Assembly (NCBI GenBank): GCA_035477595.1 | Contig: DATIKM010000094.1 | Location: 1 to 52,993 of the forward strand | Direction of reading: 5' to 3' | From: DATIKM01 sp035477595 | GTDB taxonomy: Bacteria > Armatimonadota > Chthonomonadetes > Chthonomonadales > CAJBBX01 | Length of the DNA: 52,993 nt | Shown here: positions 6,140-13,141 of the stretch, piece after piece | How the letters are laid out: each line of letters opens with the position of its first letter | Position numbering within the stretch: the stretch's first letter is position 1 | Position numbers and translations under genes: made by a program | Notes under the pieces: generated by a model | Told to the model about the DNA's origin: nothing | Database searches by the model: none | What the model saw: only the letters and a program-made list of their open reading frames with translations

Positions 6140-8611
6140 CTATACGCCCATACGGGAACGGCGCAGCAGCTCCTCGACGCCGCAGGTCCGGGACACCGTG
6201 TATCCCTTGAGCGGCACGATGTGCTCATGGATGGCGTCGAGGATGTCCACCGGGAACGGGAAGAAGTACTCCTCGAGCTCATCCGGCGGGGTGATCCAGT
6301 TGCGTGCGCCAACGACGACGGGTGGCGCGTCCAGATGGTCGAACGCCAGGTGGGCTATCTTGGATGCCATCGTGTGGAGGATGCTGTTGCGCTCACACGC
6401 GTCCGACACGAGCAGCACTCGCCCTGTCTTCCGCACTGACTCAAGGACCAGGTCGTAGTTGAACGGAACGAGGCTGCGCGCGTCGACGACCTCCGCCGAC
6501 AGCCCGTACGTCGCCTCCAGCTCCCTGGCCGCGTCGATGGCGCGGTACAGCACGGCGCCGACACTGAGGAGCGTGATATCGGCGCCAGCGCGCTTGATGT
6601 CCGGCTCGCCGATGGGTATCTCGTAGTACCCTTCGGGAACGCCGCCAGGGTGGAAGAGCTCAGGCTGGTCGTAGATGCGCTGGCTCTCGAAGAACACCAC
6701 CGGGTCGGTGCCCACGAGCGCCGAGTTCATCAGACCTTTGGCGTCGTAGGGGGTGGCGGGGAACACGACCTTAAGGCCCGGAATGTGCGCGCAGAGCGAC
6801 GTCCAGTCCTGGCTGTGCTGCGCGCCGTACTTAGAGCCGACGGAGACGCGCAGCACCACTGGCATCTTCAGTTCGCCCGCCGACATGGACTGCCACTTGC
6901 TGAGCTGGTTGAACACCTGGTCGCCGGCGCGGCCGAGGAAGTCGCAGTACATCAGCTCGGCGATGACGCGGCCGCCCTCGAGACCGTAGCCGACCGCCGT
7001 GCCTACGATCGCTCCCTCCGAGATCGGCGTGTTGAAGAGGCGGTGGTAGGGCAGAGCTTCCGTGAGGCCGCGGTAGACAGCGAACGCCCCACCCCAGTCG
7101 CGGTTCTCCTCTCCATAGGCCACCAGGGTAGGGTCTATGCAGAAGCGATGGAGGATGGCCTCGAAGATGGCATCGCGAAACGCGACGCACCGGCCCTTAG
7201 GCAGCGGCTGCCCGTTCTCGTCGAGCCCTGACCGGCTGCGCTGCGCAATCTGCCTGACCCGCGGGTTGTCCTCCTTGGGCGCGAGCAGCTCCGGCGCCCT
7301 GTCCGGATCGAACGACTCGACGCGCCCATTGGAGTACATCGTCCGCTCTAGCAGGTTTTCGGCGGCCATCAGGTTGGCGCGAGGCGAGATCTGCAGGTCG
7401 ATCGCCTTCCTGAACGCGCGCAGGATCCGGTCGTCGACCTCCTCGCCGATCTTCTCGACGTCCTTTTGCCTGCAGACGGCGGCCTTCTTCAGCTCCTCGG
7501 CGTACGTGGCGATCGAGTCGACCGTCTGCCACTCCTCGACCTCGGATTTCTCGCGATAGGAGGACGCGTCCGATGGTGAGTGCCCGCTGTAGCGGTAGGT
7601 GAGGGTGTCCAGGAGCACCGGACCGCGGCCCTCCTTGATGAGGGCGAGCTTGCGCTCCATGGCGTCGACGACGGCGAGCGGGTTGTACCCGTCTACGCGC
7701 TCGGCGTGCATCTGGTCAGGCGTGAGGCCGGCGCCCACGCGAGCGAGGACACCAAAACCCATCGTCTCGCCGACAGGCTGGCCGCCCATCCCGTAGAAGT
7801 TGTTCACGAAGTTCATGATGAACGGCAGCCCGCCGCGGTGTTTCTCGTCCCACAGCGTCTTGAACTGGTCCATCGTGGCGAAACACAGCGCTTCCCACAC
7901 CGGACCGCACCCCAGCGAACCGTCACCGATGTTGCAGACCACGACTCCGGGCTTGTGGTTCACCTTCTTAAAGAGGGCGGCGCCGACGGAGATGTCGCCC
8001 GATCCGCCCACGATGGCGTTGTTCGGGTAGATGCCGAAGGGGGTGAAGAAGGCGTGCATCGACCCGCCCATCCCCTTGTTGAACCCCGCTTCGCGAGCGA
8101 AGATCTCCGCGAGCGCGCCGTAGATGAGGAAGTCGATGGCGAGGGACTTCACCGTGCCCGTAGCGTCCCTCTCGACCACCTTCAGCGTGGCGCCGTCGTT
8201 ATAGCGCTTCATGGTGCACATGAGGGCGTCGTCGTCGAGCTGGCTGATGACCGACAGGCCTTTGGCCAGGATCTCGCCATGGCTGCGGTGGCTGCCGTAG
8301 ATGTGGTCGTCGACCCCGAGGTGGAACGCCTGACCGACCGCCGACGCCTCCTGCCCGATGTAGAGGTGGGCCGGGCCGCGGTGGTTGTACTCGATGCCCT
8401 TGTAGGCCATCTTGAGCTTCACGTCGTTCAGCATCGATTCGAAGGCGCGGATGACCGTCATGTCGTGCAGGATGCGCACGAGCGCAGGCTTCCCGAGCCG
8501 CTTCGCCTCATCCTTGACCGGACGGTCGTACTCGCAGAGCGCGATCGGCTCGAAGTCCAGTCGACCGCGCTTGCGGACATCGGCTGGATGGATCGGCATC
8601 GACTTGGGCAT
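6140..8611 (-). CDS. Fused 2-oxoacid dehydrogenase E1 alpha-beta (thiamine diphosphate enzyme)
   Basis: 823 residues; AGAGGAG eight bases before the ATG. Residues 45-440 are E1 alpha and residues about 480-815 are E1 beta (pyrimidine-binding domain with GEENRDWGG, then a transketolase C domain). The thiamine diphosphate motif starts NIGDGS (227-232) and ends FVNN (268-271); the interval from GDG to NN is about 43 residues instead of the usual 25-30, so there is an insertion (around DQFKTLWDEKHRGG). A further 40-residue insertion lies near residues 121-165. The enzyme should decarboxylate pyruvate, acetoin or a branched-chain 2-oxoacid and pass the acyl group to a lipoyl E2. No E2 or E3 gene is in the window, so the substrate is open. 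It follows the GATase and DUF1080 genes on the same strand. Confidence 0.9.
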   Translation of the reverse strand: MPKSMPIHPADVRKRGRLDFEPIALCEYDRPVKDEAKRLGKPALVRILHDMTVIRAFESMLNDVKLKMAYKGIEYNHRGPAHLYIGQEASAVGQAFHLGVDDHIYGSHRSHGEILAKGLSVISQLDDDALMCTMKRYNDGATLKVVERDATGTVKSLAIDFLIYGALAEIFAREAGFNKGMGGSMHAFFTPFGIYPNNAIVGGSGDISVGAALFKKVNHKPGVVVCNIGDGSLGCGPVWEALCFATMDQFKTLWDEKHRGGLPFIMNFVNNFYGMGGQPVGETMGFGVLARVGAGLTPDQMHAERVDGYNPLAVVDAMERKLALIKEGRGPVLLDTLTYRYSGHSPSDASSYREKSEVEEWQTVDSIATYAEELKKAAVCRQKDVEKIGEEVDDRILRAFRKAIDLQISPRANLMAAENLLERTMYSNGRVESFDPDRAPELLAPKEDNPRVRQIAQRSRSGLDENGQPLPKGRCVAFRDAIFEAILHRFCIDPTLVAYGEENRDWGGAFAVYRGLTEALPYHRLFNTPISEGAIVGTAVGYGLEGGRVIAELMYCDFLGRAGDQVFNQLSKWQSMSAGELKMPVVLRVSVGSKYGAQHSQDWTSLCAHIPGLKVVFPATPYDAKGLMNSALVGTDPVVFFESQRIYDQPELFHPGGVPEGYYEIPIGEPDIKRAGADITLLSVGAVLYRAIDAARELEATYGLSAEVVDARSLVPFNYDLVLESVRKTGRVLLVSDACERNSILHTMASKIAHLAFDHLDAPPVVVGARNWITPPDELEEYFFPFPVDILDAIHEHIVPLKGYTVSRTCGVEELLRRSRMGV

Positions 8612-8671
8612 TCGGTCAGCTCCTCTGGGAGTTCGTCAGCTTCGGCCACTCGTATGCGGGCGCCTGGGCCG

Positions 8672-9400
8672 CTACGGCCGCGTTATCGTCCGGACCCGGA
8701 TGTTGCGGTAGCGCACGAACTGGCGGGTAAGATCGCCTCCGCCATGGACCTGGAGCGCGATGCCCCCCGTGTCCGGGAGCCGCCGCTCGGTGTCGGTCCA
8801 CTCCATGATCTTCACGCCGTTGATCCAGGTGGTAATCGTCGGCGGGTTCCCCACGATGCGAGCGCGAAGCTCGTTCCAGCGTCCTGGCCTCCAGAGCCTC
8901 GCCCACCGCTCCGGCGTCACTGGCAGCGGGAAAGCCGGGTAGGCCACCTCGCGAATGCGGTCGGACGTCTCCAGCAGCTCGAAGTTGCGGTGGTAGAAGC
9001 CACCGATACCCTCTCCGTACACGCCCATCAGCCCGCCGCCCGCGTGGTAATCGATGGTGGCCTGGTAGCAGCGGCCATCCTCGGTGCTGCGAAGGAAGAG
9101 CCCGCTGTTGGGGCCGTAGTCGTTCCGCATCTCGAGAGCGACCTCGAAGTCGCCGTACTGGCGCTCCGTGATGATGATGCCGCCGTTGCCCGGCCGGTCC
9201 TGCGTCCCATGGATCGCGCCGTCCTGGACGAACCAGCGTCCGCCCGTCCCGTGACCTGTCTTGCCGCTGACTTGCCACCCCGCCAGCGTCCTGCCATCGA
9301 AGATGCGGGTGAACCCCCGCTCGGTGCGTCTCGCGGTCTGTGCAGTCACCGAAACAGCGATGCAGAGACCGATCGCCAGAACGATCCAGCGCAGAGCCAT
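8672..9400 (-). CDS. Secreted DUF1080 protein (3-keto-disaccharide hydrolase family)
   Basis: 242 residues from the ATG at 9400; GGAGG lies seven bases upstream, and the ATG overlaps the stop of the preceding gene (TGATG), which implies coupled translation. The signal peptide is MALRWIVLAIGLCIAVSVTA with cleavage before QTARR. The mature protein is one concanavalin-type beta-sandwich of the DUF1080/PF06439 family, with FTRIFDGRTLAGWQV at the start, GDFEVALEMRNDYGPNSGLF, and TTWINGVKIMEW near the end. Members act on sugar derivatives in the periplasm or are attached to surface enzymes; some are 3-keto-glucoside hydrolases. The sugar substrate cannot be named from sequence. Context: between a GATase-like enzyme and a thiamine-dependent dehydrogenase, next to a DeoR-type sugar regulator. 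Confidence 0.88.
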   Translation of the reverse strand: MALRWIVLAIGLCIAVSVTAQTARRTERGFTRIFDGRTLAGWQVSGKTGHGTGGRWFVQDGAIHGTQDRPGNGGIIITERQYGDFEVALEMRNDYGPNSGLFLRSTEDGRCYQATIDYHAGGGLMGVYGEGIGGFYHRNFELLETSDRIREVAYPAFPLPVTPERWARLWRPGRWNELRARIVGNPPTITTWINGVKIMEWTDTERRLPDTGGIALQVHGGGDLTRQFVRYRNIRVRTITRP

Positions 9401-10137
9401 CAGTGTGCCTCCGACGTCCCCGGACACCCGGTGCGATTGGCCGTGAGACCGGCGACGTCTGCAAAGAAGGCCTCCAGGACCAGCCTGCCGTCCGGGAAGC
9501 GCTCGGTGTAGTCTTCCGGGTGGAACTGCAGCCCCACCACGGGGCGCTGGCGATGCCGCATCGCCTGGATGCGGCAGTCCGTCGTGCTCGCCAGCAGATC
9601 GAAGCCTTCAGGCAGGCGCTTCACCTCGCAGTAGTGCGACTCCAGCAGCATGGGGCGCTCGGGGCACGCGCTGAAGAGCGGGTCGCGCTCGACGACGCTG
9701 ATCTCGCGGAACCCGGTCTCCATGAAGAACTCCGGGTGGTAGTCCGGACGCTCGACCGGCTCGCCGGGCCGGCGGCGGCGCATGGGCTGGTCGTAAAGGC
9801 GCTGCACGCCGTCCACCCCGCCCTCGAAGATGTGCGCCAGGAGCTGATGGCCGCCGCAGAGGCCGAGCACCGGGATGTCGGGACGTTCCAGCACGTACTC
9901 GCCGACGGGCCTCAGGTCGGCCGGTTCGAAGGTCTCGAACGACCGGCTGAACCCGCTGAGCACCACGGCGCACGGATCGAGGCGGGGTAGCACGGCGCTG
10001 GTGTGCAGGAACGGGACGAGCACGCACGGGCGTCCGCCGCTCGCCTGCTCGAACCGGAGCCCGTGGCGGGCGAAGTGCCCGGACAGCCCGGGCCACTCCT
10101 CCGGATAGGCGAGAATGACGTAGGCCACGGGACTCAT
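9400..10137 (-). CDS. Class I glutamine amidotransferase-like protein
   Basis: 245 residues; AAGGA lies eight bases before the ATG. The domain is a class I glutaminase fold with nucleophile C94 in LGLCGGHQLLA and the catalytic pair H206 and E208 in GLQFHPEDY, so all three catalytic residues are present. The segment SGFSRSF (about 61-67) occupies the place of the usual oxyanion loop. Family members release ammonia from glutamine for a partner synthase or act as gamma-glutamyl hydrolases. There is no synthetase domain and no obvious partner enzyme nearby, so the substrate is unknown; a gamma-glutamyl peptidase role is equally possible. First gene of a minus-strand unit with the DUF1080 gene, driven by a promoter divergent from the DeoR-type regulator. 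Confidence 0.8.
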   Translation of the reverse strand: MSPVAYVILAYPEEWPGLSGHFARHGLRFEQASGGRPCVLVPFLHTSAVLPRLDPCAVVLSGFSRSFETFEPADLRPVGEYVLERPDIPVLGLCGGHQLLAHIFEGGVDGVQRLYDQPMRRRRPGEPVERPDYHPEFFMETGFREISVVERDPLFSACPERPMLLESHYCEVKRLPEGFDLLASTTDCRIQAMRHRQRPVVGLQFHPEDYTERFPDGRLVLEAFFADVAGLTANRTGCPGTSEAH

Positions 10138-10161
10138 CGGCGCATCCTTGGCAGCGTCGGC

Positions 10162-10191
10162 TTGACGGCTCAGCTGTCGCTGTACTATGAT
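10162..10191 (+). promoter_or_regulatory. Promoter for the DeoR-type regulator
   Basis: TTGACG (10162-10167) and TATGAT (10186-10191) are 18 bases apart. The predicted start near 10198 leaves a leader of about 57 bases. The -10 overlaps that of the divergent promoter. Confidence 0.6.
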
Positions 10192-10215
10192 ACGACATCA
10201 AGCGATCCTAATCAA
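10187..10215 (-). promoter_or_regulatory. Promoter for the GATase-DUF1080-E1 unit
   Basis: On the minus strand TTGATT (10215-10210) and TATCAT (10192-10187) are 17 bases apart. Its -10 uses almost the same base pairs as the rightward -10, so the two promoters cannot be occupied at once. A 7-base direct repeat ATCAAGC occurs at 10197 and 10211. Confidence 0.6.
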
Positions 10216-10221
10216 GCATCA

Positions 10222-10241
10222 AAACGCAAGGAAACGAAAGG
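10222..10241 (+). repeat. Tandem 10-base repeat, candidate DeoR-family operator
   Basis: AAACGCAAGG is followed directly by AAACGAAAGG (one mismatch). DeoR/GlpR-type repressors commonly bind tandem copies of short A-rich sequences with a central CG. The site lies in the leader of the regulator gene and just upstream of the -35 of the divergent promoter, so one protein could act on both. Confidence 0.5.
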
Positions 10242-10254
10242 TTAGGCAGCGGGA

Positions 10255-11052
10255 ATGGGAGAGACAGAGCGCGTTCGCCAGAGGGCGTTGTTTGCCGAAG
10301 AGCGGCGGCTGTCGATCTATGACCGCGTGCAGAGCGAGGGCAAGGTAGCGGTTGAGAACCTCGTGGACGCGTTCGGCGTCTCCGCCGCGACGGTGCGGCA
10401 GGACCTCGCTCGCCTCGAGGAGCAGGGCCTCGTCCAGCGAACGCACGGGGGAGCCATTCTGCGCAGCACGACGCTTTTCGAGCCCACCTACGCGGCACGG
10501 CAGGTGATCCGTCTTGAGGAGAAGCGCGCCATCGCTGCCGCGGCTGCCACCGAGGTTCGCGAGGGCGACACCCTCCTGCTCGACGCGGGCACCACCACGC
10601 ACGAGCTGGCGCTTGCCCTTCGTCGGATGTCGGCGCTTACGGTGGTGACCAACTCCCTGGCGAACGCTCTCGTGCTGATGGAGAACCCCAACGTGGAGGT
10701 GCTTCTGCTGGGCGGCGCGGTGCACGCGGGCCGAAGGGCCACGCTCGGCCCCCTCGCGATCCAGTGCCTGGAGGAAGTGCGCGTGGACCGCGCATTCCTC
10801 GCCTTCAACGGGGTAGACGCCACCCAGGGCTTTACCGTGGTGGACTTCGAGGCCGCAGCTGTGAAGCGGCAGATGCTGGCGCGCGCGAGAGAAGCGGTCG
10901 TCCTGTGCGACTCCAGTAAGGTCGGGCGGGTCGCGTTCGCCTTCGCGGCGCCGCTCACTGCCGCCCGCCTGCTGGTGACCGACCGCGGAATCACCCACGC
11001 TGCGCGCCGCGAGCTCGAGGAGCAGGGGCTTCCGGTCCGCGTCGCAGCCTAG
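10255..11052 (+). CDS. DeoR/GlpR-family transcriptional regulator
   Basis: 265 residues. The N-terminus is a DeoR-type helix-turn-helix (RLSIYDRVQSEGKVAVENLV, then AATVRQDLARLEEQGLVQRTHGGAI), ending in the family signature HGGA. The C-terminal DeoRC sensor domain starts near residue 78 and includes EGDTLLLDAGTTTHELA, the pocket that binds a sugar phosphate in relatives, and CDSSKVGRVAF. Such proteins repress sugar or sugar-alcohol catabolic genes until the phosphorylated sugar is present. The gene diverges from the GATase-DUF1080-E1 unit, which is therefore the likely target; the tandem repeat at 10222-10241 is a candidate operator. The Shine-Dalgarno sequence is weak (GCGGGA next to the ATG). 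Confidence 0.92.
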   Translation: MGETERVRQRALFAEERRLSIYDRVQSEGKVAVENLVDAFGVSAATVRQDLARLEEQGLVQRTHGGAILRSTTLFEPTYAARQVIRLEEKRAIAAAAATEVREGDTLLLDAGTTTHELALALRRMSALTVVTNSLANALVLMENPNVEVLLLGGAVHAGRRATLGPLAIQCLEEVRVDRAFLAFNGVDATQGFTVVDFEAAAVKRQMLARAREAVVLCDSSKVGRVAFAFAAPLTAARLLVTDRGITHAARRELEEQGLPVRVAA

Positions 11053-11069
11053 GGTGGCAGCCTGACGCG

Positions 11070-11945
11070 TCAGCCGGCGCGCAGGTACGCCAGCCCGCGC
11101 GATGCGTCCTTTGCATCGACCTCCAGGATTGCGGGGAGGCCCGCGAACAGCGGCTCCGCCATCACGCGTAGGAGCCCCGCACCGATCGTTCCCTCGCCGG
11201 GCGTCGCGTGCCGGTCGCGCTTGCTGCCACAGGCGAACCGGGCGTCGTTGAGGTGGAGGGCGACCAGTCGGTCGGCGATCGCCGATGCCTCGATGGCGTC
11301 TACGAGGCGACGGGCGCCGTCCTCGGCGGCGAGGTCGAAGCCCGCGACGTGGAGATGGCAGGTGTCCAGGACGACCCCGACCTGCTCCGGCGCCGCTCCG
11401 ACAGCGCGCACGACCGCAGCTACCTCCTCCACCGTCTGGCCGAGCTCGGTGCCCTCGCAGCCGTTCTCGAGGAGGACTCGGGCGCCGTTCGGCAGGCGCT
11501 CGACAACCTGCGCCAACTTGCGCGCCACGGCATCAAGAGCCGACGCGCGATCCGGATGTCCTTTCTCGTAGCCCACATGGAAGCAGACGCCCGACAACCC
11601 GAGCGAGGCCGCCAGGGCCGCGTCGCCGCAGAGGGCGCTGGCGGACGCATTCCGAATGCGGGGGTCCGTGGAGCCGAGGCTCGTGAGCATCGACGCGTGC
11701 GCGATGCCCCAGATCGTTCCCTCTGCGCCAGCAGCTGCGCGGAAGGCATCCTGGTCGTCCTCCGATGGGATCCCCTCGCGCGAGAGCCGGCGCGGATCCC
11801 GGAGGCACGTCTGGAACACGCACACGCCAGCCGCCTCGAGGGTCGCGGGTATGGCCGCCAGAGGAGGGTCGCTGTGGATGCCCAGCCGATCGCGTACGCC
11901 CAAGCCTGCGTCCTCCTCCATGCCGGCCGACGCCACCCCTCGCAC
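11070..11945 (-). CDS. nfo: Endonuclease IV (apurinic/apyrimidinic endonuclease)
   Basis: Up to 291 residues from a GTG at 11945; an ATG at 11921 (eight codons in) is also possible and neither has a strong ribosome binding site. The protein is a TIM barrel of the xylose-isomerase-like superfamily. All nine zinc ligands of endonuclease IV have counterparts: His in WGIAHASM, His in CFHVGYEKG, Glu in LLENGCEG, Asp and His in LDTCHLHVAG, His in LHLNDAR, Asp and His in KRDRHATPGEG, and Glu in ILEVDAKD. It cleaves DNA 5' to abasic sites in base-excision repair. It lies 53 bases downstream of the adenosine deaminase-like gene and may share its promoter. Confidence 0.87.
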   Translation of the reverse strand: MRGVASAGMEEDAGLGVRDRLGIHSDPPLAAIPATLEAAGVCVFQTCLRDPRRLSREGIPSEDDQDAFRAAAGAEGTIWGIAHASMLTSLGSTDPRIRNASASALCGDAALAASLGLSGVCFHVGYEKGHPDRASALDAVARKLAQVVERLPNGARVLLENGCEGTELGQTVEEVAAVVRAVGAAPEQVGVVLDTCHLHVAGFDLAAEDGARRLVDAIEASAIADRLVALHLNDARFACGSKRDRHATPGEGTIGAGLLRVMAEPLFAGLPAILEVDAKDASRGLAYLRAG

Positions 11946-11998
11946 GAAGAGGCGCTCAGCGGCCCGGCGCTCCCGATGCCTCGACGAAGGTTGCTGTC

Positions 11999-13030
11999 CT
12001 ACAGCCCCGCTGTATGCGCCGCCAGCAGAGATCGGGTGACGAGGCGCTCAGGCGGCTCTGCCTGTGGCCAGGCGAACGCATGGCGGAAGGCAGCCTCCTG
12101 GCAGGCGCGAAGCTGCCCGAAGTCGATCACGTCCTGCGTCAGCAGGTTCTCGTACTCGAAAGGCAGGCGCACGTTGTGGAGGCCCGGATTGTCGGTGCAG
12201 ATGGCGATGTCGACGCCCGCATCGGCGCAGCGGGCGAAGACTACGCGGAGCTCGTCGAGGTCGCGCAGGTTACCCGCCTGCAGGTACGTGGTCGGGCATA
12301 CCTCCAGGCACTGCCCTCGCGCGGAGACCTCGGGCAGCAGATCGGGCCGCAGCAGTGGGATCATGATGCCGTGCCCGATCCGATCGAGGCAGGGCAGGAG
12401 CTCCGGGTGGCATCCGTCCCCGGTCTCAAACACGTGGCCGGTTGTGCGCAGCCCCAGTCCCCGGGCTCGCTCGAACAGGCGCAGTAGCTCGTCCATGCGG
12501 CTGGCATACAACGTGTCGGGTCCCGCGAGATCCACGCCACACACCTCGCGGGGTAGGGCGGCCGCCAGGTCCATCGTGGCGCGGTTCACTTCGTAGGAGA
12601 GCCGGCTGTGCATGCACAGGATCTGCCGGACGACGACAGGGTAGTCGGGCTGGAGGCTGGCGCGCGCCACCGTGCGCACGACCTGCTCCATCTGGTCCAG
12701 CCGCGCGGCCTCGGGCAGAGCCGGGTCGGTGCGCAGGTAGGGCGAGTGGCGCAGTTCCAGGTAGGCGATGTGCTCGAAGACGAACGCGCCACGGACGAGC
12801 TTGCTGACGAAGTACGCCAGGCGGTCGAGGGTCTGGACGCTCTCCACCAGGCTGTGACGCTCGAGGTAGGTCGTCAGATCGTGCCGCGGCTCCGTGTAGG
12901 CGGCCTCGAACGAGGGGTACTCGGGGTGCTCGGAGCCCAACGGGTGACCGGTGCGCTGCAGGAAGCGCCATAGGACGCGAGGCACCACGGCGCCGCCCAG
13001 ATGCCGATGAAGATCCGCGTGCAGTGCCAT
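11999..13030 (-). CDS. add: Adenosine deaminase-like metal-dependent aminohydrolase
   Basis: 343 residues, usual for bacterial Add. The barrel begins with the metal motif ADLHRHLGG (H8, H10). Other family blocks follow in order: GVDLAGPDTLY, TGHVFETGD (the HAGE-type block with catalytic Glu), DRIGHG, CPTTYLQAG, and the metal Asp in CTDNPGL. The last reads D-N; many deaminases have D-D, so adenosine as the exact substrate is likely but not proven, and an adenine or other nucleoside deaminase remains possible. The reaction turns adenosine into inosine, which fits the divergent neighbour guaB in purine salvage. A TATAAT box five bases before the ATG suggests a leaderless mRNA. Confidence 0.86.
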   Translation of the reverse strand: MALHADLHRHLGGAVVPRVLWRFLQRTGHPLGSEHPEYPSFEAAYTEPRHDLTTYLERHSLVESVQTLDRLAYFVSKLVRGAFVFEHIAYLELRHSPYLRTDPALPEAARLDQMEQVVRTVARASLQPDYPVVVRQILCMHSRLSYEVNRATMDLAAALPREVCGVDLAGPDTLYASRMDELLRLFERARGLGLRTTGHVFETGDGCHPELLPCLDRIGHGIMIPLLRPDLLPEVSARGQCLEVCPTTYLQAGNLRDLDELRVVFARCADAGVDIAICTDNPGLHNVRLPFEYENLLTQDVIDFGQLRACQEAAFRHAFAWPQAEPPERLVTRSLLAAHTAGL

Positions 13031-13035
13031 ACGGC

Positions 13036-13041
13036 ATTATA
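13036..13041 (-). promoter_or_regulatory. -10 box abutting the add start codon
   Basis: TATAAT on the minus strand ends five bases before the ATG at 13030. A transcript started at the usual distance would begin at or next to the A of the start codon, so no ribosome binding site could be carried. The -35 region is not recognisable. Confidence 0.55.
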
Positions 13042-13088
13042 GCCCGTGTCGGCGCGTGCGCCGGGCGTAGGGAGGGACCGTCACGGTG

Positions 13089-13094
13089 TATAAT
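13089..13094 (+). promoter_or_regulatory. -10 box of the guaB promoter
   Basis: Perfect TATAAT 47 bases before the guaB ATG; no good -35 match. The leader of about 40 bases holds a six-pair hairpin (GTGGCG/CGCCAC, 13111-13127) just before the ribosome binding site TAGGGGG. Confidence 0.55.
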
Positions 13095-13141
13095 GTGGTG
13101 CATTCCCGCGGTGGCGCCTGCCGCCACACTTAGGGGGCGCG

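Noticed and set aside
7580..9511. Long plus-strand open frame opposite the E1 and DUF1080 genes
   Set aside because: Composition and lack of any domain mark it as an antisense shadow of two clear minus-strand genes.
12190..12215. D-N in place of D-D at the metal/substrate site of the adenosine deaminase-like protein as a sign of inactivity
   Set aside because: I cannot exclude that this variant is common in bacterial Add proteins; the metal Asp, His pair and catalytic Glu are kept.
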